DNA from: Gemmata massiliana | GTDB lineage: Bacteria; Planctomycetota; Planctomycetia; Gemmatales; Gemmataceae | Reading direction: 5' to 3' | DNA: 64,000 nt | Assembly (NCBI GenBank): GCA_000531095.1 | Contig: HG799465.1 | Span: 1 to 64,000 of the forward strand | In this document: positions 1 through 8,828 of the stretch, one piece after another | Numbering within the stretch: the stretch's first letter is position 1 | Layout: each line of letters opens with the position of its first letter | Position numbers and translations under genes: made by a program | The notes under the pieces: model-generated | Seen by the model: only the letters and a program-made list of their open reading frames with translations | Told to the model about the DNA's origin: nothing | The model's database searches: none

Positions 1-434
1 CCCCGCTACGTCGCCGCAACGGGTTCACAAGCACTCTTCCAGCTAGCATCTTCCCGAGTCACTTGGGTGCGACCCGGGCTGACGATTTATTTCTCACTTC
101 TAAGGCTCGTGTCTTGTCTTTGCATTGTCATGCACTCGGCCACCACTCACACCGGACGAACCGACCCTCCCGGGCCGACACAATCCGCCGCCAGTGGCAC
201 CGAACAGATGCAACTAACTTGCTTCACCACGTTGTCAAAGATCGATCTCGCGAGCGGCCAAACCGCTCGCACTATGAGCAACTTCAGTGCCTCCCGTTCA
301 GGAAACTTCTGTCACTCAATTAGTCCGTTCACCCTGTCGAGCGAAACGAACTCGATTTAGCCCGTCAACCTACTCTATTTGCAACCATGCTCGCAACTAC
401 TTGACAGCGTTGCATTTACATTATCGCGAAGAGT
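1..434. other. No gene recognised; leader-like stretch at window edge
   Basis: I see no convincing coding region. Reading frames here have no codon bias and the sequence is richer in AT than its neighbours. It lies downstream of a strong leftward promoter (435-463) and of the tRNA-Ile/tRNA-Ala pair. It may be the leader of an RNA gene, possibly 23S rRNA, lying beyond the left edge. That is inference: no rRNA sequence is recognisable inside the window. Confidence 0.4.
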
Positions 435-463
435 ATGTTAGTCGCGTCCCTTCTCACTGTCAA
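435..463 (-). promoter_or_regulatory. Strong sigma-70-type promoter facing the left edge
   Basis: On the minus strand there is TTGACA (458-463), a 17-bp spacer and TAACAT (435-440). The -35 is perfect and the -10 has one mismatch. It lies about 90 nt beyond the 3' end of tRNA-Ala and would start transcription near 428, reading out of the window. Such quality is usual for stable RNA genes. No coding region follows it within the window. Confidence 0.6.
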
Positions 464-550
464 CCCGGTCCGCGATTTTTTCTTCTCATTCTCTTTGCAA
501 GTTATTCGCAAAGATTCGCAGGATTTTCGGATCGGACGCGGTTCCTGGTG

Positions 551-623
551 TGGAGAAGAGGGGAATCGAACCCCTGACCTCCTGCTTGCAAAGCAGGCGC
601 TCTACCAGTTGAGCTACTCCCCC
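551..623 (-). tRNA. tRNA-Ala (anticodon TGC)
   Basis: A 73-nt cloverleaf on the minus strand. The acceptor stem begins GGGGGAG and pairs with CTTCTCC using two G-U pairs, and the discriminator is A. The anticodon stem CCTGC/GCAGG encloses loop TTTGCAA, giving anticodon TGC. The T arm carries GGTTCGATTCC. CCA is not encoded. It follows tRNA-Ile by 20 nt in the same direction, the Ile-Ala order usual in a 16S-23S spacer, but no 16S gene precedes the pair here. Confidence 0.97.
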
Positions 624-643
624 GACCGTTTCACCAACCTAGG

Positions 644-717
644 TGCGCGTGCCTGGATTTGAACCAGGGACCCCGTCGTTATCAGCGACGTGCTCATACC
701 AACTGAGCTACACGCGC
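644..717 (-). tRNA. tRNA-Ile (anticodon GAT)
   Basis: A 74-nt cloverleaf on the minus strand. Acceptor GCGCGTG pairs with CACGCGC and the discriminator is A. Anticodon stem CGTCG/CGACG encloses loop CTGATAA, giving anticodon GAT. The T arm has GGTTCAAATCC. It is the first gene of a two-tRNA transcript, with a good promoter about 220 nt upstream (936-963). Confidence 0.97.
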
Positions 718-935
718 AACATCTCTCCTCATCCCCTTCGGCTTCGATCGACCTTGAGAGGTCGTCTATCACGATTTCGATCGCCCTATCAAACGCGAAA
801 GCCAAACCGATCTGGTTTGGCCCCCTCAACAACCAAGTTGTCGGGAGAGCTAACCGCCTCGCAGCGGAATCATCGCGGTTGAAATCGGCAACCGAGTAAT
901 CATGCACACCTCAAGGGGTGGGATTGCACGTTGAG

Positions 936-963
936 ATTCTAAAAGCGAGACACGGTGTGTCAA
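936..963 (-). promoter_or_regulatory. Promoter of the tRNA-Ile/tRNA-Ala transcript
   Basis: Minus strand: TTGACA (958-963), a 16-bp spacer and TAGAAT (936-941). The -35 is perfect and the -10 has one mismatch. It reads toward the two tRNA genes through an untranslated leader of about 210 nt. I find no CDS or 16S rRNA between it and the tRNAs. The rest of 964-1127 holds only the upstream region of the next gene. Confidence 0.65.
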
Positions 964-1127
964 GTGTCCGGTTCGCGCGCCGCCCGAACATGGTAAGCGC
1001 CGAAAACCGCGGCGCGTTGCTATGAAACGACTTCCGACAATTCCGATCGTTTCAAAAAATCTTCCTTCCCACCCGCCGCGGCGCTATGATAACGCGGATT
1101 TCACTTGCACCACTTACGGGCAAAACG

Positions 1128-2009
1128 ATGGCTGATTCCGCTCCGATTTCGCCCGGGCGCCGGCTCCGCGAGGCCTGGGCACGCGGACCGATCGCGATCC
1201 CCGGCGTGTTCAACCCGCTCGTGGCGAAGATGGCCGAGCGCCTGGGGTTCCAGGCGGTCTACCTCTCGGGGGGTGCGCTCTCCGCGGGTAACGGCGTGCC
1301 CGACATCGGGCTCCTCACGCTCACGGAGTTCACGCAGGCCGCACAACTGACTGCACAAGCGACCTCGCTACCGTTACTCTGCGACGCGGATACGGGTTTC
1401 GGCGAAGCGCTGAACGTCGAGCGCACGGTCCGCATGTTCGAGTCGGCCGGGGTCGCGGGGATTCACCTCGAAGACCAAGAGATGCCGAAGCGCTGCGGGC
1501 ACCTCTCCGGGAAGTCGGTGGTGAGCGCGGAGGCGATGGCCGCGAAGATTCGCGCTGCGGTGGCTGCCAAAACAGACAAGGACTTCGTTGTCATTGCTCG
1601 CACCGACGCAAAGGGCGTCTACGGTTTCGACGACGCGGTGAAGCGCGCGAAGATGTATTTGGACGCGGGCGCGGACGGGATCTTCCCGGAGGCAATGGAG
1701 TCGCGTGAAGAGTTCGAGCGGTTCGCGAACGCCCTTCCCGGCTCGGTCCTGCTCGCGAACATGACCGAGTTCGGCAAGTCCCCGAACCTCGACGTAACCG
1801 CTCTCGGATCAATGGGTTACCGGCTAATTCTCTTCCCGCTCACGGCCTTCCGTGCGGCGATGAAGGCCGCCGAAAACACGCTCCGCGACCTCGCGGCAAA
1901 CGGCGTGCAGACGGCCAGCATTCCGAACATGCAGACTCGCGCCGAATTATACGACCTACTCGGCTACACGGGCTACGAGCAGCGCGATCGCACGTACTTT
2001 GGTGGGTAA
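1128..2009 (+). CDS. prpB: Methylisocitrate lyase / isocitrate lyase-PEP mutase family
   Basis: 293 residues of the isocitrate lyase/PEP mutase TIM-barrel superfamily. Seen: the metal-binding CDADTGFG block (about residues 85-92), HLEDQ (about 113-117) and the lyase signature KRCGHLSGK (121-129) with the catalytic cysteine. The KRCGH form and the length suit 2-methylisocitrate lyase, which splits methylisocitrate to pyruvate and succinate in propionate breakdown. The ATG at 1128 is preferred over an in-frame ATG at 1086, because the earlier one overlaps a possible -10 box TATGAT (1085-1090). No prpC or prpD is adjacent, but a short citrate-synthase-family gene lies at 50267. A related carboxylyase is the alternative. 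Confidence 0.85.
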   Translation: MADSAPISPGRRLREAWARGPIAIPGVFNPLVAKMAERLGFQAVYLSGGALSAGNGVPDIGLLTLTEFTQAAQLTAQATSLPLLCDADTGFGEALNVERTVRMFESAGVAGIHLEDQEMPKRCGHLSGKSVVSAEAMAAKIRAAVAAKTDKDFVVIARTDAKGVYGFDDAVKRAKMYLDAGADGIFPEAMESREEFERFANALPGSVLLANMTEFGKSPNLDVTALGSMGYRLILFPLTAFRAAMKAAENTLRDLAANGVQTASIPNMQTRAELYDLLGYTGYEQRDRTYFGG

Positions 2010-2058
2010 ATGATGTCCGAAACGCGCCCCAGGGCGTTGCCCCGGGCTTAGGAATCGC

Positions 2059-2075
2059 GCCCCTTCGGGGCTTTT
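2059..2075 (+). terminator. Short rho-independent terminator-like hairpin
   Basis: Stem GCCCC/GGGGC with a 3-nt loop is followed by TTTT, 50 nt after the prpB stop. It lies within a GC-rich stretch (about 2022-2080) resembling dispersed planctomycete intergenic repeats, so it may be both repeat and terminator. Confidence 0.5.
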
Positions 2076-2118
2076 GCAGGCCGATGGCCTGCGCGTCCTC
2101 AACCCAGGAAACCGAAAG

Positions 2119-2931
2119 ATGTCCGACGCACCCGCACCCGCGCCGATCGTTCAGCTCCGCGGTGTGAGCATGCAGTTCGGTGCGCAGCCGGTGCTGGCCG
2201 ACATCGATCTCGACATCTTCCCGCAAGACACGCTCTGCGTCATCGGCGAAAGCGGGTGCGGCAAAACCGTGCTGCTGAAACTCATCGTGGGTCTGCTGAA
2301 ACCAACGAAGGGCGAGGTACTGTTCGAGAACACGCCGATCCACCAACTTTCCGAGCGAGACCTCACGCTGCTGCGCCTTCGCGTGGGGTTCCTGTTCCAA
2401 CAAGCGGCACTGTTCGACAGTTTGAACGTGTTCGATAACGTCGCGTTCGGGCTACGCGCCAAGGGCGGAGTAAGCGACGCGGACATTGCGGCAAAGGTGC
2501 GCGAGCGCATCCTGGAAGTGGGGCTCCCGGCATCGGTGGAAGCCAAAATGCCCGCGGAGCTCTCCGGCGGGATGCGGAAGCGCGTGGGGCTCGCCCGCGC
2601 ACTGGCACTCGACCCGGACATGATGCTTTACGACGAGCCGACGACCGGGCTCGACCCGATCATGACGGACGTGATTAACGAGTTGATCCTCCAAACGCGG
2701 TCGCGCCGACCCGTCACGTCGGTCATCGTGACGCACGAACTCCGCACCGTACACAAATGCGCGAGCCGCGTCGTGATGCTGTACCCGCGCTCGCGCCTCA
2801 AACCGGACGACAAGCAAATCCTCTACGACGGCCCGCCCACCGGCCTCGCGCGCGCCGACGACGCCCGCGTCCGGCAGTTCGTCGAAGGCGAGGCCCGCGA
2901 CCGGCTCACGGAATTGAGGGACGCGCCATGA
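2119..2931 (+). CDS. mlaF: MlaF-type ABC transporter ATP-binding protein
   Basis: 270 residues. A complete ABC ATPase: Walker A GESGCGKT (43-50), a Q-loop near FLFQQ (91-95), signature LSGGMRKR (148-155) and Walker B MMLYDEPTTGLDP (168-180). The GGMRKRVGLARAL form and YDEPTTGLDPI are typical of MlaF/Ttg2A, the ATPase of the phospholipid (MCE) transporter that moves lipids between outer and inner membrane. Its usual partner, the MlaE permease, is not next to it; one lies at 51512-52345. The stop overlaps the ATG of the next small ORF by 4 nt. Assignment to the Mla subgroup rests on motif style. Confidence 0.8.
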   Translation: MSDAPAPAPIVQLRGVSMQFGAQPVLADIDLDIFPQDTLCVIGESGCGKTVLLKLIVGLLKPTKGEVLFENTPIHQLSERDLTLLRLRVGFLFQQAALFDSLNVFDNVAFGLRAKGGVSDADIAAKVRERILEVGLPASVEAKMPAELSGGMRKRVGLARALALDPDMMLYDEPTTGLDPIMTDVINELILQTRSRRPVTSVIVTHELRTVHKCASRVVMLYPRSRLKPDDKQILYDGPPTGLARADDARVRQFVEGEARDRLTELRDAP

Positions 2932-3044
2932 CGGAAGAGGAATGGCTGAAGTGCTATGACCCGCGAGCAATGTTGGCGCAGCACGGCGTTTTCAACGAAC
3001 GACAACTCATCCTCTTCGGCTGCGCATGTTGTTACCGTCACTAA
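2928..3044 (+). pseudogene. 5' stub of a planctomycete MTEEEWL-family gene
   Basis: A 38-codon reading frame that starts MTEEEWLKCYDP and ends FGCACCYRH before a stop. A full copy of the same family lies at 30025-30756 (243 residues, with matching MTEEEWL start and KLRLFEVAYCRRF block), so this is the first sixth of such a gene. The break falls where base composition switches from GC-rich to AT-rich, which suggests an insertion or replacement. It overlaps the mlaF stop by 4 nt. It might still be translated as a small protein. The family function is unknown. Confidence 0.65.
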
Positions 3045-3066
3045 AGAAAATGCGAGAGATTCAAAA

Positions 3067-3345
3067 ATGAATATGCAATCGATTCTCAGCCTGTATAGTC
3101 GCGGAATTATTGATGGCCCCACTGTTCAGGCGAAGGTTATGGAGTCGATTGATGACAGTAATGGCGACGAGTTGCTATCTGCATTGCCGAAGGAATTGCT
3201 TTGCTTTATTCGCGATTTCGCAATTCGTTATAAACCGGGTGAGATGATTTGTTTTGGTGGTGCTCAAGAGCCGACACAGGCTCAGGTCGATTTTGCACGC
3301 CGGTGGCTAATCTCGCACGGCGTTATGAGTGACTCTTTGAGTTGA
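3067..3345 (+). CDS. Hypothetical protein in an AT-rich insert
   Basis: 92 residues starting MNMQSILSLYSRG; I do not recognise the family. The predicted product is soluble and helical, with no signal peptide or membrane segment. Codon use is clearly more AT-rich than the rest of the window, and the AT-rich tract continues to about 3480 with poly-A/T runs. It begins 22 nt after the MTEEEWL stub. The composition and the truncated upstream gene suggest transfer. The ATG at 3067 is chosen because the in-frame upstream extension is GC-rich stub sequence read out of frame. Confidence 0.5.
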   Translation: MNMQSILSLYSRGIIDGPTVQAKVMESIDDSNGDELLSALPKELLCFIRDFAIRYKPGEMICFGGAQEPTQAQVDFARRWLISHGVMSDSLS

Positions 3346-3540
3346 TTTAACTCCGCCATGTCATTTATATGTTAATTTTTGCATTTCATTTTAACATTAA
3401 ATTTATTTAATTTACATTTACTTAAATGAAAATTGTGAAAATACCGCAGCCCTCTTGATTGATTCTCTAAGTAGTGACAGGACCTTCCTTTTTCCGCCGG
3501 AGCTGGCGTCTTCGAGTGATTTGACGTGATATAACGACGC

Positions 3541-3574
3541 AAACGAAAACGGGCGAGGCACCATAGCCCCGCCC
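3541..3574 (-). terminator. Rho-independent terminator for the DUF4956 gene
   Basis: On the minus strand GGGCGGGGC and GCCTCGCCC form a 9-bp stem with one mismatch around loop TATGGT, followed by GTTTTCGTTT. It sits 27 nt after the stop of the minus-strand gene at 3602. Confidence 0.7.
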
Positions 3575-3601
3575 GATAGCCCGATTCCTATCAGCCGACG
3601 C

Positions 3602-4330
3602 TCAATCGCGTTTAGATTCCGCCTTCCACTCCACACCCTGCACGCCCTCGGTGCGGTTCAGATCACCGACCAGTGTGAGCGGCGCGGCTCCTTCGCGAAG
3701 TCGCAGCGTGTAGGTGAGGTCGAGCGCGGTTCCCTGGCGGACCGTGACGGCCGAGTTCAGTTCCACGCCCTCCGCGTGCTTCGCGAAGGTGGTCGTTAGC
3801 GCCTCGGTCGGGTCGACGCCGATCCCGACGCGGACGATCACCGTCGTCGCGGGTCGCGTGGGTGCGGGGGCCAGCGCCTTTTCTCCCGACCGGCCCCAGT
3901 ACGCCAGCAGCCACGCCACCAGCCCCACGATCGGAATACCAACGCCCGCAACGAGATACGCTCCGGCCCCTGCCGCCATTCCGACCACGACCGCGAAGAT
4001 CACGAACGCCGTGTCGCGTGTGTCTTCGACCACCGTGCGGAACCGGACGATCGACAGTGCCCCCACGAGCGCGAACGCCCTCGCGATGTTCGTGCCGATC
4101 ACCATACTCACCATCCCCAGAAGGATGGCGAGCAGCACCATCGTCGCCACAAACGAGGCCGCTTGTGCGCGGGTCTTGCGTTGCGTCAGAAAGTACGCCA
4201 ACCCCGCCGCGATCCCGAACAGGGCCGCCAGCAGTAACCGCAAAGCGATGTCGTCGGGTGTCAACGGTGCCGGCTCGGGGGTCGCGGGGTCGGTAAACGG
4301 GTTCGCTACTTCGCCCGCGTGCTTAGACAT
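3602..4330 (-). CDS. DUF4956 membrane protein
   Basis: 242 residues. A soluble N-terminus of about 28 residues is followed by four or five hydrophobic helices (about 29-150), then a C-terminal soluble domain. The block ALVGALSIVRFRT..EDTRD is the recognisable DUF4956 signature. The family is an inner-membrane protein of unknown biochemical role, often encoded beside a VTC-domain protein, as here: its ATG overlaps the end of the VTC gene by 8 nt, so the two are translationally coupled. A good terminator follows. Confidence 0.85.
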   Translation of the reverse strand: MSKHAGEVANPFTDPATPEPAPLTPDDIALRLLLAALFGIAAGLAYFLTQRKTRAQAASFVATMVLLAILLGMVSMVIGTNIARAFALVGALSIVRFRTVVEDTRDTAFVIFAVVVGMAAGAGAYLVAGVGIPIVGLVAWLLAYWGRSGEKALAPAPTRPATTVIVRVGIGVDPTEALTTTFAKHAEGVELNSAVTVRQGTALDLTYTLRLREGAAPLTLVGDLNRTEGVQGVEWKAESKRD

Positions 4331-5129
4331 TCACGGTCCTTGCGGGCGCGAGCCCCGCAGCTTGAACGAACGTGCGATACTTGGAGACGGGCGTGGGCGT
4401 GAGCCCCAAATCCGCCACAATGCCTTTGAATAAAGCCGGCATCGCAGTGCGGAACTTGAACTCGCACACAACCTTGTCCAGCAGCGCCGGGACCGCGCCC
4501 ACGGGTTCCAACTTCCACTCGCGCACGAGCACGCCGCGGATGTTGCGGTCGAACGTGAGGCGCACGGTCCCCCCGTCCGCGGTGCCCAGGTACGCGACGC
4601 GCTCGTAGGCCACCCGGCACACGGGCTGGAGTTGCTTCTGGAGCAGCTGGCTGTGGAACCACTCCCCGGCCCACTCCCCGTTCAGCGCGGGGGCCGCGAG
4701 TTCCGGCACCTCATCAGCGCTGATGCGCACGCGGTGTTTGCGGACCTTGTCCCCGTTCTTGGTCTTGCGCTCCACGAACACGGGTCCGGTGTGCCCGTAC
4801 CGGCGCACCCGGAACTTGTCGCGGTTATACCCCTCGTTCCGGTAGAACACGTCGAAGTTCGGGGTGTCCGTGTACACGCTCGTGGTGATGTAGGCGTTCC
4901 CCATCGCGGGGTCGGCATACGGGTCCAGCGCCAGTTTCCCGGTCACGCGGTCCACGACTTCGGCGACCTGCTCTTCGGTCAGCAGGTACTTCACCTCGTA
5001 GGCGGTCGGGGCATCGGTGCCGGCGGCGGGGTTGAACAACGAGGGCGATTCCAACCCGCTCGCAGGTGTCGCATAACCACTTCCCGAAAGGGCGAGCGCC
5101 CCCTCGGTGGTATCGGACAACTCCGACAT
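4323..5129 (-). CDS. VTC-domain protein (polyphosphate polymerase-like)
   Basis: 268 residues. The VTC domain fills most of the protein: E-x-K in AYEVKYLL, the basic patch DKFRVRRYG, VFVERKTK and KVRKHRVRIS are the tunnel residues expected to bind phosphate chains and metal in the triphosphate tunnel fold. In yeast the domain makes polyphosphate from ATP; the role of bacterial VTC/DUF4956 pairs is inferred, not shown. The ATG at 5129 is chosen over a GTG at 5135 because AAGGAG lies only 2 nt before the GTG but about 8 nt before the ATG. First gene of a two-gene operon with DUF4956. Confidence 0.85.
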   Translation of the reverse strand: MSELSDTTEGALALSGSGYATPASGLESPSLFNPAAGTDAPTAYEVKYLLTEEQVAEVVDRVTGKLALDPYADPAMGNAYITTSVYTDTPNFDVFYRNEGYNRDKFRVRRYGHTGPVFVERKTKNGDKVRKHRVRISADEVPELAAPALNGEWAGEWFHSQLLQKQLQPVCRVAYERVAYLGTADGGTVRLTFDRNIRGVLVREWKLEPVGAVPALLDKVVCEFKFRTAMPALFKGIVADLGLTPTPVSKYRTFVQAAGLAPARTVNV

Positions 5130-5634
5130 TCTCACCGCTCCTTCACCCGCTCTTCAAACGGGATTGCATTGTGAAACGGAACCGCTCGGCCGTCCGGGAC
5201 AGCCGATCGTTGACTCTTTTCCTGGCGGGGAGTCACACCAAAACTTGGCAGCGTTGGTGGGAAAACGGTTTGGGAGGAGCGTCCGCAGGAGAAAACACCG
5301 ACGTTACCCGAATTACAACGACCAAGTCTACCGCAACCAACCGCCCAATGCGCGGACTTTTTCTCACCAATTCGCAGCAAGTTATGTCGACCGTAGCACA
5401 AGCATCTGCGCGTGCGAGACATTCCGGGGCATTCACCGCGTCTTCGTTGATCTTTTATGGAGTACGGTGCGGCGCTGAAAGCTTGCGCGTCGCGATTGAT
5501 TCTCCCGCTCGTGAACACGTGCTGCTCGCCAACCTCCTGGAGCGGTGAGGCAACGAGTGGACGGGGCGCCAGCGCTAAATCCCACCAAATGCAGACATGA
5601 TGACCTTACTGGCGCCTCGCACCCCAGTCGTAAT
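5130..5634. other. Non-coding stretch, nothing recognised
   Basis: About 500 nt upstream of the VTC gene. No frame shows coding bias on either strand and I find no strong promoter match or long repeat. It must hold the promoter of the VTC/DUF4956 operon. Confidence 0.4.
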
Positions 5635-6003
5635 TCACGTGTCATCAGGTGTCACCTCGCCACTGTTTAGCAATCGGAACGTGGAGTGTCGCTCGACACC
5701 TTTGCTGAACCGCTCCACGAACACGGCTTCTCCGGGAAACACCGTTAGCGACTCAAGGAGATCGCAAGTAGCTTGGTACCCGACATCCCGGCCGAAGGCC
5801 CGGCCCAACACCATCAGGGACGCCCCGCTGACCGTGACCCCCACGAATTCCAGCCGCATGACCAGCGTCGAAGTGGTGGTGAAGTGCCGATCCAGAGTGC
5901 CCGGGAACCGGGTGATCTGCTCGACCACTTCCACCAACGATCCGCGCCATTCACACAGTCGTTGGACCAAGGCTTCGAGTTGAGGAAGCAATTCGCGCTT
6001 CAC
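5635..6003 (-). CDS. Hypothetical protein
   Basis: 122 residues if the GTG at 6003 is used, which has GGAG six nt upstream. The frame stays open further to an ATG at 6048. Codon third positions are GC-rich throughout (for example CTG, GTC, CGG and ACC dominate), which marks it as genuinely coding. The product begins KRELLPQLEALVQRL and is predicted soluble, mixed helix and strand. I do not recognise the family. It stands alone, with 180-500 nt gaps on both sides. Confidence 0.6.
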   Translation of the reverse strand: MKRELLPQLEALVQRLCEWRGSLVEVVEQITRFPGTLDRHFTTTSTLVMRLEFVGVTVSGASLMVLGRAFGRDVGYQATCDLLESLTVFPGEAVFVERFSKGVERHSTFRLLNSGEVTPDDT

Positions 6004-6228
6004 GGGATACTCCGTCGCAGACCGGACACGGCAGCCGGAACTAAACACTTAACGCAGACCGTCGGTACGGCTACCTACCTTACAAACGGGTAGGACAGGT
6101 AGGCCGTGGTCCGGGCAGCGTGAGAATATTCGAGCGAATCGTCAACATGCCACGCAGAAATATGTTGAAGGCGATTGAGATGCAGGTTAAAGTTTTCTCA
6201 CTATCTCTCCCGCTCCCGCCGGTCTGTT

Positions 6229-7350
6229 ATGCCGACGATCATTGCCATTTGCCCGTACTGCCGCGCCGGTGGGGTTCGTGCCACGAGCTACGCAGTCGGC
6301 GCGAGCGCGACGTGTCCGAAGTGCAAAAGCAACTTCACGCTAATGCCGGAGGATGACCCGCCCGACTGGGCGAAAGGCAGTGCGGAGGCGAGTTTCTCCT
6401 CGGCACCGTCGGTCGAGAAGCCGAAACTGCCAACCGTGGCAGAGACACTGCCCACCGCTGCGGCCTTGTCAGACGTGACCGAACCGTCCCCGGTGCTGCC
6501 GGCTGAACTGAAACCGAAGCCCGCTCCCGCGACAGCACCGTCATTCGACCCGCCCGCTCCGGCCGACATGGGGCTCGTGTTCGCGCTGCTGGCGTTCATC
6601 CTCGTGGGGCCGGCGGTACTGGCGTCGCAGCTACCATACGGGCGAATCATCGCGCTGGTGCTCGCCGCGGGCGGCCTCGTGGGTGGGTTGCTGTGTCTCG
6701 GTGCGGAAGGCAAGGCGCGGTTCGCGGGCTTGGGGGCCGCCGCGCTCCACTTCTTAGGAATCGTGGTGCTCCTGTTCCTTCCATCCTGGCTGGGTCATTA
6801 CCCCTCCAGCAGCGATGGGAAACCGGAGGAACTCAAGGGGCCGCACGCGGTCGACCTCAACTCCGGTGCGCCGGCTCCCATTTCTCCGGCCGACTGGCTC
6901 AACGCGGGTACAGTTTCCTGGCAGTCCGGTAACGTGCGGGTGACGGTGCGGGCCACGGTCGGCCCGCTCGAACTGTCCGGACCCAAAGGGGCGAAGCGGA
7001 CGACGAAGGAGCCGTACTTGCGCCTGGCGGTCCGGGTGCGGAACACCGGCTTTGAAAACGAACTCCCGCTCTCCGGGTGGGCCGCCGGACAGGGCGCGGA
7101 CGGCGTTCGCGTCCTCGATGCCAACGACCGCCCTCTGAAAATCGCTGCGTTCGAGAGCGCGTGGGCGCCGGAGCGCGGCAAGCCGACCACCGGCACGCTG
7201 CCCGGGCACACGTCCGAAGTGGTGCTCGTGTTCGCCCCGCCGCCGGCCAAGTCGGAGTTCGTTCGCGTGCAACTGTCTGGTGCCGCGGTCGGGGCGCCAG
7301 ACGAGATTCGGTTCCGGGCGGGGTTTTCCGCCCGCGGTTCGTTCCCGTAA
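6229..7350 (+). CDS. Zinc-ribbon membrane protein, hypothetical
   Basis: 373 residues. An N-terminal zinc-ribbon (CPYC at about residues 8-11 and CPKC about 18 residues later) is followed by a Pro/Ala-rich linker. Two or three hydrophobic helices follow (about 107-185), then a C-terminal domain beginning near [11 protein letters not shown]. That domain resembles an extracytoplasmic beta domain of the DUF4352 kind (conserved VRVRNTG and a charged STEVVLVF-like strand). The ATG at 6229 is chosen because the zinc-ribbon starts at once. Function unknown. It precedes a DUF1559 gene by 26 nt and may be cotranscribed with it. Confidence 0.7.
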   Translation: MPTIIAICPYCRAGGVRATSYAVGASATCPKCKSNFTLMPEDDPPDWAKGSAEASFSSAPSVEKPKLPTVAETLPTAAALSDVTEPSPVLPAELKPKPAPATAPSFDPPAPADMGLVFALLAFILVGPAVLASQLPYGRIIALVLAAGGLVGGLLCLGAEGKARFAGLGAAALHFLGIVVLLFLPSWLGHYPSSSDGKPEELKGPHAVDLNSGAPAPISPADWLNAGTVSWQSGNVRVTVRATVGPLELSGPKGAKRTTKEPYLRLAVRVRNTGFENELPLSGWAAGQGADGVRVLDANDRPLKIAAFESAWAPERGKPTTGTLPGHTSEVVLVFAPPPAKSEFVRVQLSGAAVGAPDEIRFRAGFSARGSFP

Positions 7351-7376
7351 CCCTTACGCCCGCCTGGAGGTCCGCC

Positions 7377-8228
7377 ATGTTGCGAAGAGCGGCGTTCACG
7401 CTGATCGAGTTGCTGGTGGTGATTGCCATCATCTCGGTTCTGGTCGGGTTGCTGTTGCCCGCCGTGCAGAAGGCACGCGAGGCCGCGGCGCGCATCTCGT
7501 GTGCCAACAACCTGAAACAAATCGGGCTGGCGATGCACCTGTACGAGCACACTAATAACCACTACCCGCCCAGCTCGCTGGAGCGCGGGAGGGCGACGTG
7601 GGCGGTGCTCGTCCTGCCCTACCTGGAACAGGACAACCTGTACCGCACCTGGGATCTGTCGCGCACGTATCACGAGCAGACGCCAGTGGCCCGCGAGACC
7701 GTGGTGAAGACGTACTTCTGTCCGTCGCGGCGATCCTCGTCGGGCGCGTTGAGCGTATCCGGCGACGTTGTTCCGACCGACCCGCTCCGCGTCCACCGCC
7801 CCGGCGCACTGGGCGACTACGCGGTCGTCGTCGACAAGAGCGGCCACGACGCGCCTGAAGAGACCTGACCGAACATGACCGGACCGTTCCAGTTGGGAAC
7901 GCCACAACGATTCGCGGACTTTACCGACGGACTGAGCAACGTGATCTTCGTGGGCGAGAAACAGGTCCACATCGATAAGCACGGCCGCGGTTCACTGGAC
8001 AGCTCCATTTACAACGGCGAAAACTCGCTCGCGCACGGCCGCGGCGTGTCCGCCGGTTTGACCACCGACCCGCGCGACGACAGCCCGAGGTTCGGCAGCC
8101 GACACACCGGCGTCGTGCAGTTCTGCTTCGGCGACGGCCGCGTGCGCCCGATTTCGGTGCACATCGATCAGTACACGTTCGAGCTGCTGGGCACGCGCGG
8201 CCACGGCAAGGTTATCCCGGACTTCTGA
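7377..8228 (+). pseudogene. DUF1559 type IV pilin-like protein, split by an in-frame TGA
   Basis: The first 163 codons give a classic DUF1559 N-terminus: [18 protein letters not shown] (prepilin cleavage and helix), then the [24 protein letters not shown] block and YPPSS. A TGA at 7866-7868 stops translation, but the same frame continues at once with PNMTGPFQLG, DGLSNVIFVGEKQ and the C-terminal FCFGDGRVRPIS block normal for the family, ending at 8228. A single nonsense change thus splits a gene of about 283 codons. GGAGG precedes the ATG at 7377. DUF1559 proteins are secreted or pilus-like proteins greatly expanded in planctomycetes. It may be a true mutation or a base-call error. Confidence 0.8.
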
Positions 8229-8739
8229 GCTCGCGTTCGGAAGAAGTAGCGAAGCGGGTTTCGTGGAGCGGGCTGTACCTACCCCGCGAAACTCGGTTCG
8301 CGTTTCACGCGGGCGAGCAGCACCGAACGCTCCACTCACCCATCACCCGGACCGCGAGACCACAAACTGGCGCCGCCACTATAACCTTCTGTCCACTAGC
8401 GTATAATTGGGTGTATCGAAGTGCGTAGATGATCTGGTCGCGATAAGACAAAGGTATTTTTGGGGCGGGAGTGTCAACCTGTTGTTAGCCGCGCACGGGG
8501 ACGAAATGGAGGTTTTGAAGCCGTATTTAGTAGATGTTAGCAACCGACGTGCGTGCACGGCGGAACGCGATCGCGTCAACATATTGCAAGAAAAGCACTT
8601 AGGGCTCAAAAACTCAAGCAAAGACCTGCCGCAGAGCCGAAAACGTTAGCATTTGTTACTCTCCCCACCCCCGAAGCGAGGGCTGCGCGACACGTTGCTG
8701 AACGCGAGTAAGTGTCCGGTGTTGAGAAGAAGCAGGAAG

Positions 8740-8772
8740 AGCCGCGGATAACACAGATCACGCGGATCAGAC
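8740..8772. repeat. Period-9 dispersed repeat, single copy
   Basis: A run of the units CCGCGGATA, ACACAGATC and ACGCGGATC, which is the complement of the ATCCGCGTA/ATCTGCGTG unit seen at 19383, 25120, 25494 and 39957. Intergenic, between convergent genes. Confidence 0.6.
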
Positions 8773-8799
8773 AATGAGAACGATTTATCACCAGTCTAA

Positions 8800-8828
8800 T
8801 GCAACAAGCCGGGCTTATCTCGCCCGGC
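8800..8828 (-). terminator. Terminator of the copper storage protein gene
   Basis: On the minus strand GCCGGGC and GCCCGGC form a perfect 7-bp stem around a 7-nt loop, followed by TTGTTGCATT, 24 nt after the stop codon at 8853. Confidence 0.5.

Noticed and set aside
7866-7868. TGA read as selenocysteine
   Set aside because: No selenoprotein family is involved and no conserved Cys/Sec position or SECIS-like hairpin is visible after the codon.
8407-8649. 80-codon open frame
   Set aside because: AT-rich codons, no ribosome-binding site and no family resemblance; treated as intergenic.
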